A stretch of DNA of 36,066 bases from Thermodesulfobacteriota bacterium (GCA_028282925.1 JANQGV010000239.1:1-36066); one strand, 5' to 3'. Positions 25,855-33,454 are shown, counted from the stretch's first letter. Notes: generated by a model not told the origin, from the sequence alone. Numbers and translations are program-made.

Positions 25855-28296
25855 TTACCAGGCAAAAGGCCAGAACAGCAGGCGTGGTGTTACCGTTACC
25901 GGGCTGCCAAGGGATGACCGTCCGGAAAAGTCCATGGACTCAAACCGGTAATAATAAGTGCTAGAGTTTTTTACGCCCGTATCCTTAAAAGAATAAACCG
26001 AACCGGGGCCTTTAGAAGAAATCAGAGCGCTGTTTACCTTTGTATATTCGCCGTCTTCAGAGTCGGCCCGGAAAATATTGAACCCATAGGTGTCGATTTC
26101 AGATTCGGTTGTCCAGTATATCCGGGCCTTATTGGAGCCCGGCACCGCAACGATGGATTTAATTTCTGTTAGGGAAACAGCCTGAACCCCGGCCCGGAAG
26201 AGACCCAGAACCTTGGTCTTGCACGAGACCAGCCCATCCTGCACTGATTCTTTACCGATAAGGTCCCAGCCCTTGCTTACGTGGTTGTATATATAGACGT
26301 TCACGTTGCCGCCGGCTGCTGATGCGGCATCAAAAGGGATGGTCACGGTTACATCACGATTAAAAAAGGTACGATACGGCCCAAAATAAACCGCCGGACC
26401 TGCCAGCGTAGCATTGTCCATTGCCGGAGGGTCGCTCAAATAGCCGATGTTGATTACCGTGTCTTCCCACATACAGTCGTTGGTATCTGTGGGATCGTTA
26501 ACCGGAACGGCGGTTTCAGGGGTAAAGCCTTCGGGCCGGTCGGGATACGGGTCGGCCGGAATGGTAATTTTGGCCCCCGCTATCGTACTGGACATTGCCG
26601 TTACTTCCACGCTCCCGCCGGATAGTTTTGTTACCTTCTGTGAAGCTTCGATAAGGGGTTCTTCCCCTTCGGGGTACAGGCCGAACCGCTCGAGTGCTCC
26701 CCTCAGCACTACGTAATATGCCGTAGCAAACTCCTCGGCCACATCGCTGTAGGAAGGCGCAACGGTTATGCGGGCCACGGCATCCCGGCCGTCACAGCTT
26801 ACCTCAGCGCCGTCACTATCTTCGCAATAGGTGTTGGCGTAGATGCCGGCTTTCAGGTTATCAAGGGGGGCTATGGGCATACCGTTGATTTCCTGCATGC
26901 GGAAAATGGTATCCAGGTTGTCATAGTTCCAGTGGCAGGGGGCAATAATAATCTTGTCAAGGCCGTCTTCTTTGGCAAGATCAAGCACATCGCGTACGTT
27001 GCTGAAAACGGTTTCTCCGCCATAGCCTTTCAGGTCGATGTCGTTACCCAGGCCATAGGCATAAAAACTGTCTTCCCGTAAATCGCTTTGCTTGCCGCCT
27101 TTGGCAAACACAAGAGTATAGGTGTCGCCAAATTCCCTTATCAGGGCTTCCTTCAATGAAAGATAGTTGAGATAGGCGTTATCGTGGTAGACCTCTTTAC
27201 TCCAGGGGTGGGGGGCACCGAATGAGCCGCTGGTTTCCTGCTTGCCCCAGGTAAGCCCTCTGGTAACATAGATGAAGCCGATGGTACTCCCCGCAGGATG
27301 AGCCTCAATATAGGGCTTCAGGTTGCGAATATTCATCAAATTAAATTCGGGAGTTCTGCCGACCTGCCGGGAGAAATGTATTTCCATAGAGTCAAGCACG
27401 CCCAGTTCACACAGGCGTTCTTTTATGTAATTGCCGGTCATGAAATTCAAGGCATAATTGTTGTAATCGGTGGTCTCCCGTGCCAGCAGCATTTTGGTAA
27501 AGCCCTCATCCGCAAATTCTTCAGCCACGTCATCCATCATTTTTGTTTCACCGGGAACGGCCGTGTATTGACCGTACCTGATGTCGATCCTGTGGCCGAA
27601 GGCGTCCTCCATCAACTGTTCAAGGTAAGCGTCCTGCTCTTCTACCGCTGGTGGAGGAACATGGGGCCCTGTTGGGTCGGTCGAGGCGCCCATAATGCCG
27701 TAATAGCGGATGTAGAGCGGTGGGCCGGCCTCTACCATGTCATGAATGCCATTGGGTAAAGGGTTGTCCCAGTCGCCGATTCGATACCAGCCTTCAAGGT
27801 AATCTTCACCGGTCCGGGGGTCTACGGGGTATGAAAGATCTCCGGTGTGACCGGCAACATCTTTCAGCGGTGTAACGGGCGTGCCGTCGGGAATTTCGGC
27901 CGGAGAAAGTGATGCCACATCCGGATGGGGGTGTACGTATTCATCGTTCTCAAAATAATAAATGCCGTGGAAGTCAAAAAAAAGTTTGTCCTCTTCAACT
28001 AAAAACGTAATGCCGAAGGGGATCATTCCTATGTGGGAAGCATAGGGATACTCGCCGACATGGCCGATTTTGCAGGGCTGTCCCTCATACTCGGTCAGAT
28101 CACCGATACGGGGATAGTCGCTGCTGGTCCAGGCATAGTCGAAATTGTAAGCCGCAGGCATTCCCCACCCCGTGATCAAAACGGCAATGGTATCATCGAC
28201 CGAGGCATTATCCGATGCCGCCGCGCTGAGGCCGGGAACAGAGAGAGACAGGAAAAAAGATAGACAAAAAACAAGCGTGCGTAAAAAGTCGTTCAT
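25855..28296 (-). CDS. Large exported ferrochelatase-superfamily-like protein with Fn3-like tail
   Basis: An 813-residue exported protein with signal peptide (about 1-27, ending LSAAA). The opening TIAVLITGWGMPAAYNFDY parallels VLITALGQPEQYDFPF of the lipoprotein encoded at 29037-30437. Later segments can also be paired: IGFIYVTRGLTWG (about 339-351) with IILTRHGFP, and CHWNYDNLDTIF (454-465) with SENTDTVY. In ferrochelatases these correspond to the SAHGLP and SDHIETLYE motifs. Here the His is replaced by Arg346, but a new Cys454-His455 pair is present near the second motif. Residues 500-690 form a beta-rich region, and 705-795 a fibronectin-III-like domain with YWTTESEIDTYGFNIFRA. mntP lies 27 nt upstream and should be co-transcribed. 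Chelatase ancestry is inferred; activity is doubtful. An AAGGAGG Shine-Dalgarno supports the start. Confidence 0.6.
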   Translation of the reverse strand: MNDFLRTLVFCLSFFLSLSVPGLSAAASDNASVDDTIAVLITGWGMPAAYNFDYAWTSSDYPRIGDLTEYEGQPCKIGHVGEYPYASHIGMIPFGITFLVEEDKLFFDFHGIYYFENDEYVHPHPDVASLSPAEIPDGTPVTPLKDVAGHTGDLSYPVDPRTGEDYLEGWYRIGDWDNPLPNGIHDMVEAGPPLYIRYYGIMGASTDPTGPHVPPPAVEEQDAYLEQLMEDAFGHRIDIRYGQYTAVPGETKMMDDVAEEFADEGFTKMLLARETTDYNNYALNFMTGNYIKERLCELGVLDSMEIHFSRQVGRTPEFNLMNIRNLKPYIEAHPAGSTIGFIYVTRGLTWGKQETSGSFGAPHPWSKEVYHDNAYLNYLSLKEALIREFGDTYTLVFAKGGKQSDLREDSFYAYGLGNDIDLKGYGGETVFSNVRDVLDLAKEDGLDKIIIAPCHWNYDNLDTIFRMQEINGMPIAPLDNLKAGIYANTYCEDSDGAEVSCDGRDAVARITVAPSYSDVAEEFATAYYVVLRGALERFGLYPEGEEPLIEASQKVTKLSGGSVEVTAMSSTIAGAKITIPADPYPDRPEGFTPETAVPVNDPTDTNDCMWEDTVINIGYLSDPPAMDNATLAGPAVYFGPYRTFFNRDVTVTIPFDAASAAGGNVNVYIYNHVSKGWDLIGKESVQDGLVSCKTKVLGLFRAGVQAVSLTEIKSIVAVPGSNKARIYWTTESEIDTYGFNIFRADSEDGEYTKVNSALISSKGPGSVYSFKDTGVKNSSTYYYRFESMDFSGRSSLGSPVTVTPRLLFWPFAW

Positions 28297-28323
28297 GGTT
28301 TCCCTCCTTTTTGTTTGGACATA

Positions 28324-28905
28324 CTAAAACATTCCCGCGAAAACGCCGTGCTCACGCAGGATGTTGATGCCGATACAAAGAAGCACTATGCCTCCGACAA
28401 CTTCGGCATAGCTACCCACATGGGACGAAGCCCCAACCTTTTTGCCCAGCCCCAGGCCGATTGCGGTAAACAGAAAAGCGACTATACCAATGATGAGAGC
28501 AGGAAACCAGATTGAAATTTTCAGAATTGAGAGACTTAAACCGATCGCCAGGGCGTCAATGCTGGTGGCAACCGAGAGCATAACCAGGGAAAAGCCTTTG
28601 GTTGGGTCGCGTCTTTGCTTTTCAGGGTCATCCGGCTTGAAAGACTCGATAATCATATGCCCGCCTACACAGGCAAGCAGTCCGAAGGCTACCCAGTGAT
28701 CAAAACGTTCTATTAAGGACCGGACCGTCAACCCGGCGGCCCAGCCGATAACCGGCATCATGGCCTGAAAAAAGCCGAAGTGCCAGGAAAGCCGAAGGGT
28801 CTGTCGTGTAGAAACGGTTTTCAGATGTATTCCGGAAGCAATTGCAACGGCGAAGGCATCCATTGCAAGAGCTACTGCTATTGCAATACTGCTTACTAGT
28901 GACAT
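28324..28905 (-). CDS. mntP: Manganese efflux pump MntP
   Basis: A 193-residue inner-membrane protein with six predicted helices and the two-fold repeated acidic motifs of the MntP family: AMDAFAVAIASG (about 14-25) in the first half and SIDALAIGLSL (about 115-125) in the second. Their Asp residues are needed for Mn(II) export in characterised members. The length is typical. It is 27 nt upstream of the large chelatase-like gene and probably co-transcribed with it. I see no yybP-ykoY manganese riboswitch fold upstream. A terminator for the preceding unit lies between 28985 and 29015, so mntP needs its own promoter between about 28906 and 28980. Confidence 0.93.
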   Translation of the reverse strand: MSLVSSIAIAVALAMDAFAVAIASGIHLKTVSTRQTLRLSWHFGFFQAMMPVIGWAAGLTVRSLIERFDHWVAFGLLACVGGHMIIESFKPDDPEKQRRDPTKGFSLVMLSVATSIDALAIGLSLSILKISIWFPALIIGIVAFLFTAIGLGLGKKVGASSHVGSYAEVVGGIVLLCIGINILREHGVFAGMF

Positions 28906-28980
28906 ATTGTATGGTTACTGTTTAGGGTCTCTCTTATTATACATCGTGAATTTTATTTTATCTACATGGTTTTGTGCAAT

Positions 28981-29015
28981 AAAAAAAGCCCATATGCCTG
29001 GGGCATATGGGCTTT
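28981..29015 (-). terminator. Intrinsic terminator after the chelatase lipoprotein gene
   Basis: A perfect 14-bp stem (28985-28998 with 29002-29015) has a 3-nt loop. It is followed on the minus strand by a run of seven T (28981-28987 complement). It lies 22 nt beyond the stop of the chelatase lipoprotein, and separates that transcription unit from mntP. Confidence 0.9.
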
Positions 29016-29036
29016 CCGGTGTTTTCCAGTGTTGTA

Positions 29037-30437
29037 TTATCCTTTGCCGGAACCTGAAACCAGTTGCGGCCAGGCTTCTCCGCGCAAAATCGTGGCGACG
29101 GCATCGAAAATACCCTTTGCTACATGGGGCTGATATCGTGGTCCGACCGGCGTTCCGGCGACAATTATCCTGGTTTTGTCATGTGTGAGTTCCGTTCTAT
29201 ACGGGTGGGTGAAATCGGGATAAGGAACCATCCCCTCGTACTCAAAATGAATGGGCTCCAGCGCCTCTTCACGTGCGCAGTATACCGTGTCCGTGTTCTC
29301 ACTCATAAAGTCGACCAGCACGAAAACGATGTTGTCGTATTTGTCCTTCAGTCCGCGCTCAAGTGCTTCGGCGGAAGAGAGGCGTTTGTCTTCCGGGTCG
29401 TCATCCTCGCCCGAAAACTCGGTGTCGGCATAAACAACATCGGTTGTTTTGCTGTTGATGGCCGCTTCCACTTCCTTTTGCAGATTGTCGTAGTATGCCG
29501 GGGCCAGCTTGTGGAAGGGCTCGCCGGGCATTTCGGGGAAACCGTGGCGGGTAAGTATGATAAGGTTTTTACTGTCCTCGGGAAGTTTGGATACCTCATC
29601 TGAGGCCATTTTTACAAGCGCTTTCCGGTAACTGGCATATGCGCCGACCGAGGGCGAATAGATTACCTTGGCCCTGCCATGCACAAAGTGTTCGATTTCG
29701 ACAAAGAGCGCATTGAACTGCTCCAGGTTGGAGTAAACCGGAAAAAGGTCGCACACAACGATGGTTTCCACCTTTTCCTTGAGCAAAGCTTCAATGGCCT
29801 TTTCCACAGTTTCCGGGTACATTGCCCAGGCGGTTTGCACCGGCGTTTTGGGAAAGGACTGTGATACCAGGCTTTCAACTTCCTTGAACAACGACAAGTG
29901 CTGTTGTACATAGGGCACTTTCTGGCCCGGCATCCGGGGGTAGTGTGATGCCGCCATCTTTATGGCCGTTTTTTCAGCGATGTCGACAAAGCCGTTTTTC
30001 TTTTTGAGTAAAAAATGTCCGGCACCGCCTTCTTCGCGGGGCTTGACCCATTTCACCTCAAGTTTTGCATAGGGTGTTCCGTCTTCACTCACGGTTTTCC
30101 CATAGCAGTCCATCAGCGTTTTAGGGGTAAATTCTTCAGATGCAAACAGGTTTTTAGGATCACGCAGCACGGTGCCGCCGTCGCGCAGGATTATAAATTT
30201 CAGAAGGGGCGGAAAGGCTGCGTTGAAAATCTGGTTCAGATAGCGATCGAAAAACGGAAAATCGTACTGCTCAGGCTGGCCGAGGGCGGTGATGAGCACC
30301 CCGGCTTTCCCTTTAACCGCAGTATCCTGATTGAGGTACTTTTCGAAATTTTTGTTGTCCTGTTTGACCGAGCAGGCGCTCAACAGCAGCCCGCACAGGC
30401 AAATGATGCCGGTTGTTCGAGACAAAAACGCTTTCAT
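29037..30437 (-). CDS. Ferrochelatase-like lipoprotein
   Basis: A 466-residue predicted lipoprotein (lipobox LSAC with Cys22) whose mature part resembles class II chelatases, which insert Fe or Co into tetrapyrroles. The N-terminus has VLITALGQPEQYDF, like the LLNLG opening of ferrochelatase. The middle has MYPETVEKAIEALLKEKVETIVVCDLFPVYS, matching the helix before the PLYPQYS motif. ILTRHGFPEMPGEPF carries His298 at the place of the SAHGLP catalytic His. SENTDTVY (379-386) aligns with SDHIETLY, with Asp383 in place of the catalytic Glu. The predicted site is therefore mostly kept and lies outside the cytoplasm. A precedent is the periplasmic cobaltochelatase CbiK-P of Desulfovibrio. It is the third gene after the porin and the Asp/His-rich protein (28-nt gap); AGAGGTG precedes the ATG. 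Metal and substrate are unknown. Confidence 0.72.
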   Translation of the reverse strand: MKAFLSRTTGIICLCGLLLSACSVKQDNKNFEKYLNQDTAVKGKAGVLITALGQPEQYDFPFFDRYLNQIFNAAFPPLLKFIILRDGGTVLRDPKNLFASEEFTPKTLMDCYGKTVSEDGTPYAKLEVKWVKPREEGGAGHFLLKKKNGFVDIAEKTAIKMAASHYPRMPGQKVPYVQQHLSLFKEVESLVSQSFPKTPVQTAWAMYPETVEKAIEALLKEKVETIVVCDLFPVYSNLEQFNALFVEIEHFVHGRAKVIYSPSVGAYASYRKALVKMASDEVSKLPEDSKNLIILTRHGFPEMPGEPFHKLAPAYYDNLQKEVEAAINSKTTDVVYADTEFSGEDDDPEDKRLSSAEALERGLKDKYDNIVFVLVDFMSENTDTVYCAREEALEPIHFEYEGMVPYPDFTHPYRTELTHDKTRIIVAGTPVGPRYQPHVAKGIFDAVATILRGEAWPQLVSGSGKG

Positions 30438-30465
30438 GGCTCACCTCTTTAAAATAATTATTCTC

Positions 30466-31038
30466 TTAGTGATCATGATCATCGTCGTCATGATCATCTC
30501 CATCGTCATCATGGTCGTCCCCATCATCGTGATCATCGTCGTCATGATCGTCCTCATCGCCGGGGGCAGCAAGGGAAAAGCGTATTGAGCACTCGGCCGG
30601 CATTTCAACCGATCCGCTGACCTCGGTGATCATGGCCCCGACCAGTGCAAAACCAAAGTCTCCTCCGATGGGTATTTCAAACGAGGCTTCAAAGGGTGTT
30701 TCGCCGGAGGAAATGATCGGCGTGACCCCGGCCCCGGCACTAACGGCCAGACCACTCAAGGCAAAACTGATCACCTCGCCGAAATCAAGATCGGCATCGG
30801 CGCTGAGCGAAATGCTGAGGGTTTCGGATTCACCGGCCGTGAATACCAGGAAGTTTTCAACGGGATAGAACTTTGTAATGTCGAACACTTTGGATATGTG
30901 AAACTCCCGTTGCACCTGTTCGCCCGGTGTGAGCACGATAAAATCCTGCAGCAGATGTTCTTCGGCGCTAACCGATGCCGGAATAACAGAGATACAAAAA
31001 GCAAGAATTACAGCAATGTATATAACAGTTTTTTTCAT
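30466..31038 (-). CDS. Exported beta-rich protein with Asp/His-rich metal-binding tail
   Basis: A 190-residue protein I do not recognise. The start at 31038 is chosen over 31044 because the AAAGGAG Shine-Dalgarno lies 7 nt before it but only 1 nt before the other. A signal peptide spans about 1-24 (cleavage after SVSA). The middle (about 25-155) is beta-rich with small residues and no cysteine apart from one near residue 150. The last about 33 residues are almost only Asp and His in DDHDD-type units, ending DDHDH: a low-complexity metal-binding tail as in zinc and nickel chaperones. It sits between the porin and chelatase lipoprotein genes with gaps of 54 and 28 nt. A periplasmic metal buffer or carrier is the best inference. 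Confidence 0.72.
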   Translation of the reverse strand: MKKTVIYIAVILAFCISVIPASVSAEEHLLQDFIVLTPGEQVQREFHISKVFDITKFYPVENFLVFTAGESETLSISLSADADLDFGEVISFALSGLAVSAGAGVTPIISSGETPFEASFEIPIGGDFGFALVGAMITEVSGSVEMPAECSIRFSLAAPGDEDDHDDDDHDDGDDHDDDGDDHDDDDHDH

Positions 31039-31092
31039 TGTCATACTCCTTTCGTTGGGCTAAGTAAAGATTTTATTTTATTGTCAAGCTCA

Positions 31093-32424
31093 TCAATGGT
31101 CATGGTCGTCATCTTCGTCAAGGTGTTCATGCCGGCCCAGGGTGAAGACCCACTGAAGAAGAATTTCGTTTGAATCTTTGTCGTGGTTTCGCTGACTGTT
31201 TTTAAACTGTACCCGAAGGCGGTTATTATCGGTATACTGGTGTGTCAGGTATGCCGAGTATTCGGTTATGTGGTCGCGCGATTGCAGGGGTGTTTCTGCA
31301 TAATCATACCGGGCACCCAGGATCCAGCGAGGAGCAAACTGGTAGTCGATAAAGCTGTACATGCCGTAGGAACGCTCCCAGCTGTGGTCTTCTTCGATCT
31401 GGGCACTGATAAATTCCGACTGCCAGCGGATCCGCTTGTGTTCATCCCGGAAGGGGCGCCAGATCAGGGTCAGATCACCGCCCTGGTAGTAAAAGCGGGG
31501 TGACTCTTCATCGTTTTCAAAACGTCCGGAAAGACCCGACAGGCCCCATTTGATTTCCATGTGGTCCGACAGATCGATATCGTTTCGCAGGCGGGCAATG
31601 TAGACGATATCATCGTAGTCCTTGAGCCGCCGGTCTTCATCATCGTGACCATGGCCGTCGTCGTCTCCATCGTGGTCATGGCGGTTGCCGTTCAGAGCCT
31701 GCAGGCTGTATTTAATGGGCGAGCCCCACAGCGAGGGGAACGATCCGGCAATGCCGACACCCTCGTCAATGTAACCCTCTTCGCCGAGATATTCGCGGTA
31801 TACCGCCGGGTAGTCGACCTGGGGCAGCGCATGGGGGTGAATGGTATTCAACAGACCGAAGTCCGCCCGGAATTTACCGAATTTCAAATCCGTATGGAAC
31901 GGCAGTAGTTCTTCAACAATCAGGTAGGCTTCTTCCAGCTCTACATCATCATCATGATAGGCAATGTTGGCATACGCTTTGCCGATACCGTCGATCTCAC
32001 CCATAAAATCGATATCTACACCCCGCAGGTCAAAGCGGTCTTCCGTGCTGCGGGTGTGGTGATCATCGGAAACGTTGGCGACAAAATCACCGGTTACACT
32101 GATGTTAGGCGTAATCCGGTCCAGTAAGCCATCGAAAGAGAGCATTTCGCTATCACTATGCTCTTCATCGTGGTCATCTTTTGCCGAGGCAATATGACCT
32201 TCTTCTTCATGCTCGTCTTCTTTGCTGTGCTCCCGCAGTTCTTTGATGGTTTCATTTTGCTGTTTAATAATGCTTTTCAGGTCGCCGACCAGATTTTTCA
32301 GCTCCTGCATGTCTTTGCGCATCTGCTCCATCTCCGCCTTGCTGGCATACTCTGCGGCACTTGCGGGCAGGCACAAAGCGAGAAGCAGAAAAGCGGTCAT
32401 GAAAAAAACGGTTTTCAAACGCAT
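31093..32424 (-). CDS. Outer-membrane porin-like protein with His/Asp-rich segments
   Basis: A 443-residue outer-membrane protein with signal peptide (about 1-23, ending PASA). A coiled-coil with Met/Glu/Lys heptads (about 28-68) is followed by a His/Glu/Asp-rich segment (about 68-92, with EDEHEEEGH and DDHDEEHSD). A beta-barrel of alternating amphipathic strands continues to the end, and a further metal-binding-like loop in the barrel reads HDHDGDDDGHGHDD. The C-terminus ends HEHLDEDDDHDH rather than the usual terminal aromatic residue, so the last strand is probably WVFTLGRHEH. The fold resembles the OprP/phosphate-selective or DUF-type trimeric porins with a coiled-coil neck. It is the first gene of a three-gene unit. 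A metal-ion uptake pore is inferred from composition and neighbours. Confidence 0.78.
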   Translation of the reverse strand: MRLKTVFFMTAFLLLALCLPASAAEYASKAEMEQMRKDMQELKNLVGDLKSIIKQQNETIKELREHSKEDEHEEEGHIASAKDDHDEEHSDSEMLSFDGLLDRITPNISVTGDFVANVSDDHHTRSTEDRFDLRGVDIDFMGEIDGIGKAYANIAYHDDDVELEEAYLIVEELLPFHTDLKFGKFRADFGLLNTIHPHALPQVDYPAVYREYLGEEGYIDEGVGIAGSFPSLWGSPIKYSLQALNGNRHDHDGDDDGHGHDDEDRRLKDYDDIVYIARLRNDIDLSDHMEIKWGLSGLSGRFENDEESPRFYYQGGDLTLIWRPFRDEHKRIRWQSEFISAQIEEDHSWERSYGMYSFIDYQFAPRWILGARYDYAETPLQSRDHITEYSAYLTHQYTDNNRLRVQFKNSQRNHDKDSNEILLQWVFTLGRHEHLDEDDDHDH

Positions 32425-32571
32425 TTTCTCATCCTCCTTCAGGTAAAGAAAATATTTACATTTTTAAATTAAATCTGTTCCGGGCAGCGAATACACCGCT
32501 GGTAAAAATCCGGTCACAGGTCAATAGTATTGTACGTGCTGTTGTATTACGAATAGTAGAAAGAGAAAGGA

Positions 32572-32922
32572 TTAAAGCGGTGGAGCCCTGCTTTTGCGCC
32601 GGGATGTAAGAAGCAGTTTTTTAACCGGCTTGGGAGCTGTTTTGGGCCGGCAGACGGACAGTCCCGTGAGCAGCAGGAAAAGCACCAGGGCCGGTATGCA
32701 CAACAGGCTGGGCAGGGAAAGGCTGTTGCGGCACAGCTTGCCGTCCTTGACCCACTTGCAGATAGCACTGTGCTCCAGCGGATGGACATCATGCAGGCCA
32801 TCGTCAAAATGGATTATGCACGCAAAGGTGGCGCAGGTCATCATGATGACAATTGCCGAGCACAGGGGGTGGATAACCCGGCTTTTTTTACTGAGCGCTT
32901 TTGTGGGAAGTGCGGTTAACAT
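32572..32922 (-). CDS. Small membrane protein with His/Asp-rich loop
   Basis: A 116-residue protein I do not recognise. Hydrophobic segments at about 19-37 and 68-88 flank a loop with HFDDGLHDVHPLEHSAIC and a second Cys ten residues on, suited to binding a metal. The C-terminus is strongly basic, so it should be cytoplasmic. No Shine-Dalgarno precedes the ATG; instead a perfect TATAAT lies only 9 nt before it, so the mRNA may be leaderless. It is upstream of the porin gene by 147 nt on the same strand. Overlapping frames on both strands have no comparable features. It could belong to the small DUF2946-like metal-transport-associated proteins, but I cannot show that. Confidence 0.6.
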   Translation of the reverse strand: MLTALPTKALSKKSRVIHPLCSAIVIMMTCATFACIIHFDDGLHDVHPLEHSAICKWVKDGKLCRNSLSLPSLLCIPALVLFLLLTGLSVCRPKTAPKPVKKLLLTSRRKSRAPPL

Positions 32923-32931
32923 AATGAATAA

Positions 32932-32960
32932 ATTATACCAAAATCGGAGGGGTACTGCAA
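32932..32960 (-). promoter_or_regulatory. Sigma-70-type promoter for a leaderless start
   Basis: On the minus strand TTGCAG (32955-32960) and the perfect -10 hexamer TATAAT (32932-32937) are spaced by exactly 17 nt. Transcription would begin about 7 nt after the -10, which is 2-3 nt before the ATG at 32922. The -35 matches only TTG of the consensus. Confidence 0.55.
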
Positions 32961-33049
32961 CTATGGTTTTAAGAGGTATTCCAGATACATATACACCTGG
33001 ATGCCGGCCGGGCTCAAAGGGACATATTTGTTGGATTTACAGAAAAGTA

Positions 33050-33223
33050 CTATCTGACCGAATCAAAAACGGCATCCGCTGCACTGCGAACGGTTTGGGC
33101 AACACCAGTCTGGCGGGCATTGTGGGGGCCTTCCATAGAATCACAGCCGGGGTCGGCAATGGCCTTCAGATACATCATACACATAACAACCGTTAGTACC
33201 ACCACCAATAATCGTTTGAACAT
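33050..33223 (-). CDS. 57-residue exported peptide
   Basis: A short frame starting MFKRLLVVVLTVVM has a hydrophobic signal segment (about 4-23). The mature part contains DPGCDSMEGPHN with one Cys and one His, then an amphipathic helix ending FDSVR. AGGATC lies 6 nt before the ATG, an acceptable Shine-Dalgarno. It stands 127 nt upstream of the small membrane protein on the same strand and begins the metal-handling block. Upstream lies the CACTTAAC-type block at 33265-33308. No family is recognised. The signal peptide and ribosome site support a real gene, but the length makes chance possible. Confidence 0.5.
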   Translation of the reverse strand: MFKRLLVVVLTVVMCMMYLKAIADPGCDSMEGPHNARQTGVAQTVRSAADAVFDSVR

Positions 33224-33264
33224 ACTGTAGATCCTGTATAGTTGTTATTTATCGAACTAAAATA

Positions 33265-33308
33265 TAAAACACTTAACATGCCGCAAAGTTTCACGAAAAA
33301 AACGGGGA
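33265..33308 (-). promoter_or_regulatory. Shared upstream block B (candidate regulator site or promoter)
   Basis: The + strand carries CACTTAAC, then CGCAAAGTTT, then CGAAAA and ACGG, in the same order and spacing as 8213-8256 upstream of the lipase gene. It lies about 42-85 nt upstream of the 57-residue peptide gene, where a promoter would be expected. The function is inferred from the repeated position. Confidence 0.35.
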
Positions 33309-33454
33309 TGTTTTTTAGGCTCTTTTTCTAAGTCGCTGATTTTGCTTTAAAAAGAACCAATTTGCCGAACCGTCCAGACGACGGAAGGAGAAAAAATACA
33401 GAAGATAACACCGGTTGGAAAACCCCTCCGGCAGTTCAGGTAGTATGTAGAAGT

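Noticed and set aside
30470-30560. CRISPR-like or regulatory direct repeats
   Set aside because: The repetition comes from codons of the Asp/His tail; units are irregular and without spacers.
30331-30588. Hydrophobic Ile/Val/Met-rich + strand frame resembling a membrane peptide
   Set aside because: It is the antisense reading of the Asp/His tail codons (GAT/CAT/GAC), which yields Ile/Val/Met automatically.
32425-32470. Possible metal-regulator operator (GTAAA...TTTAC) before the porin gene
   Set aside because: The 5-bp arms in AT-rich DNA are expected by chance, and the match to Zur, Fur or MntR boxes is poor.
32594-33196. 200-codon open frame on the + strand
   Set aside because: It is opposite the minus-strand membrane-protein and small peptide genes, has no domain or signal features, is rich in Arg/Gly/Ser typical of shadow frames, and has no good ribosome site.
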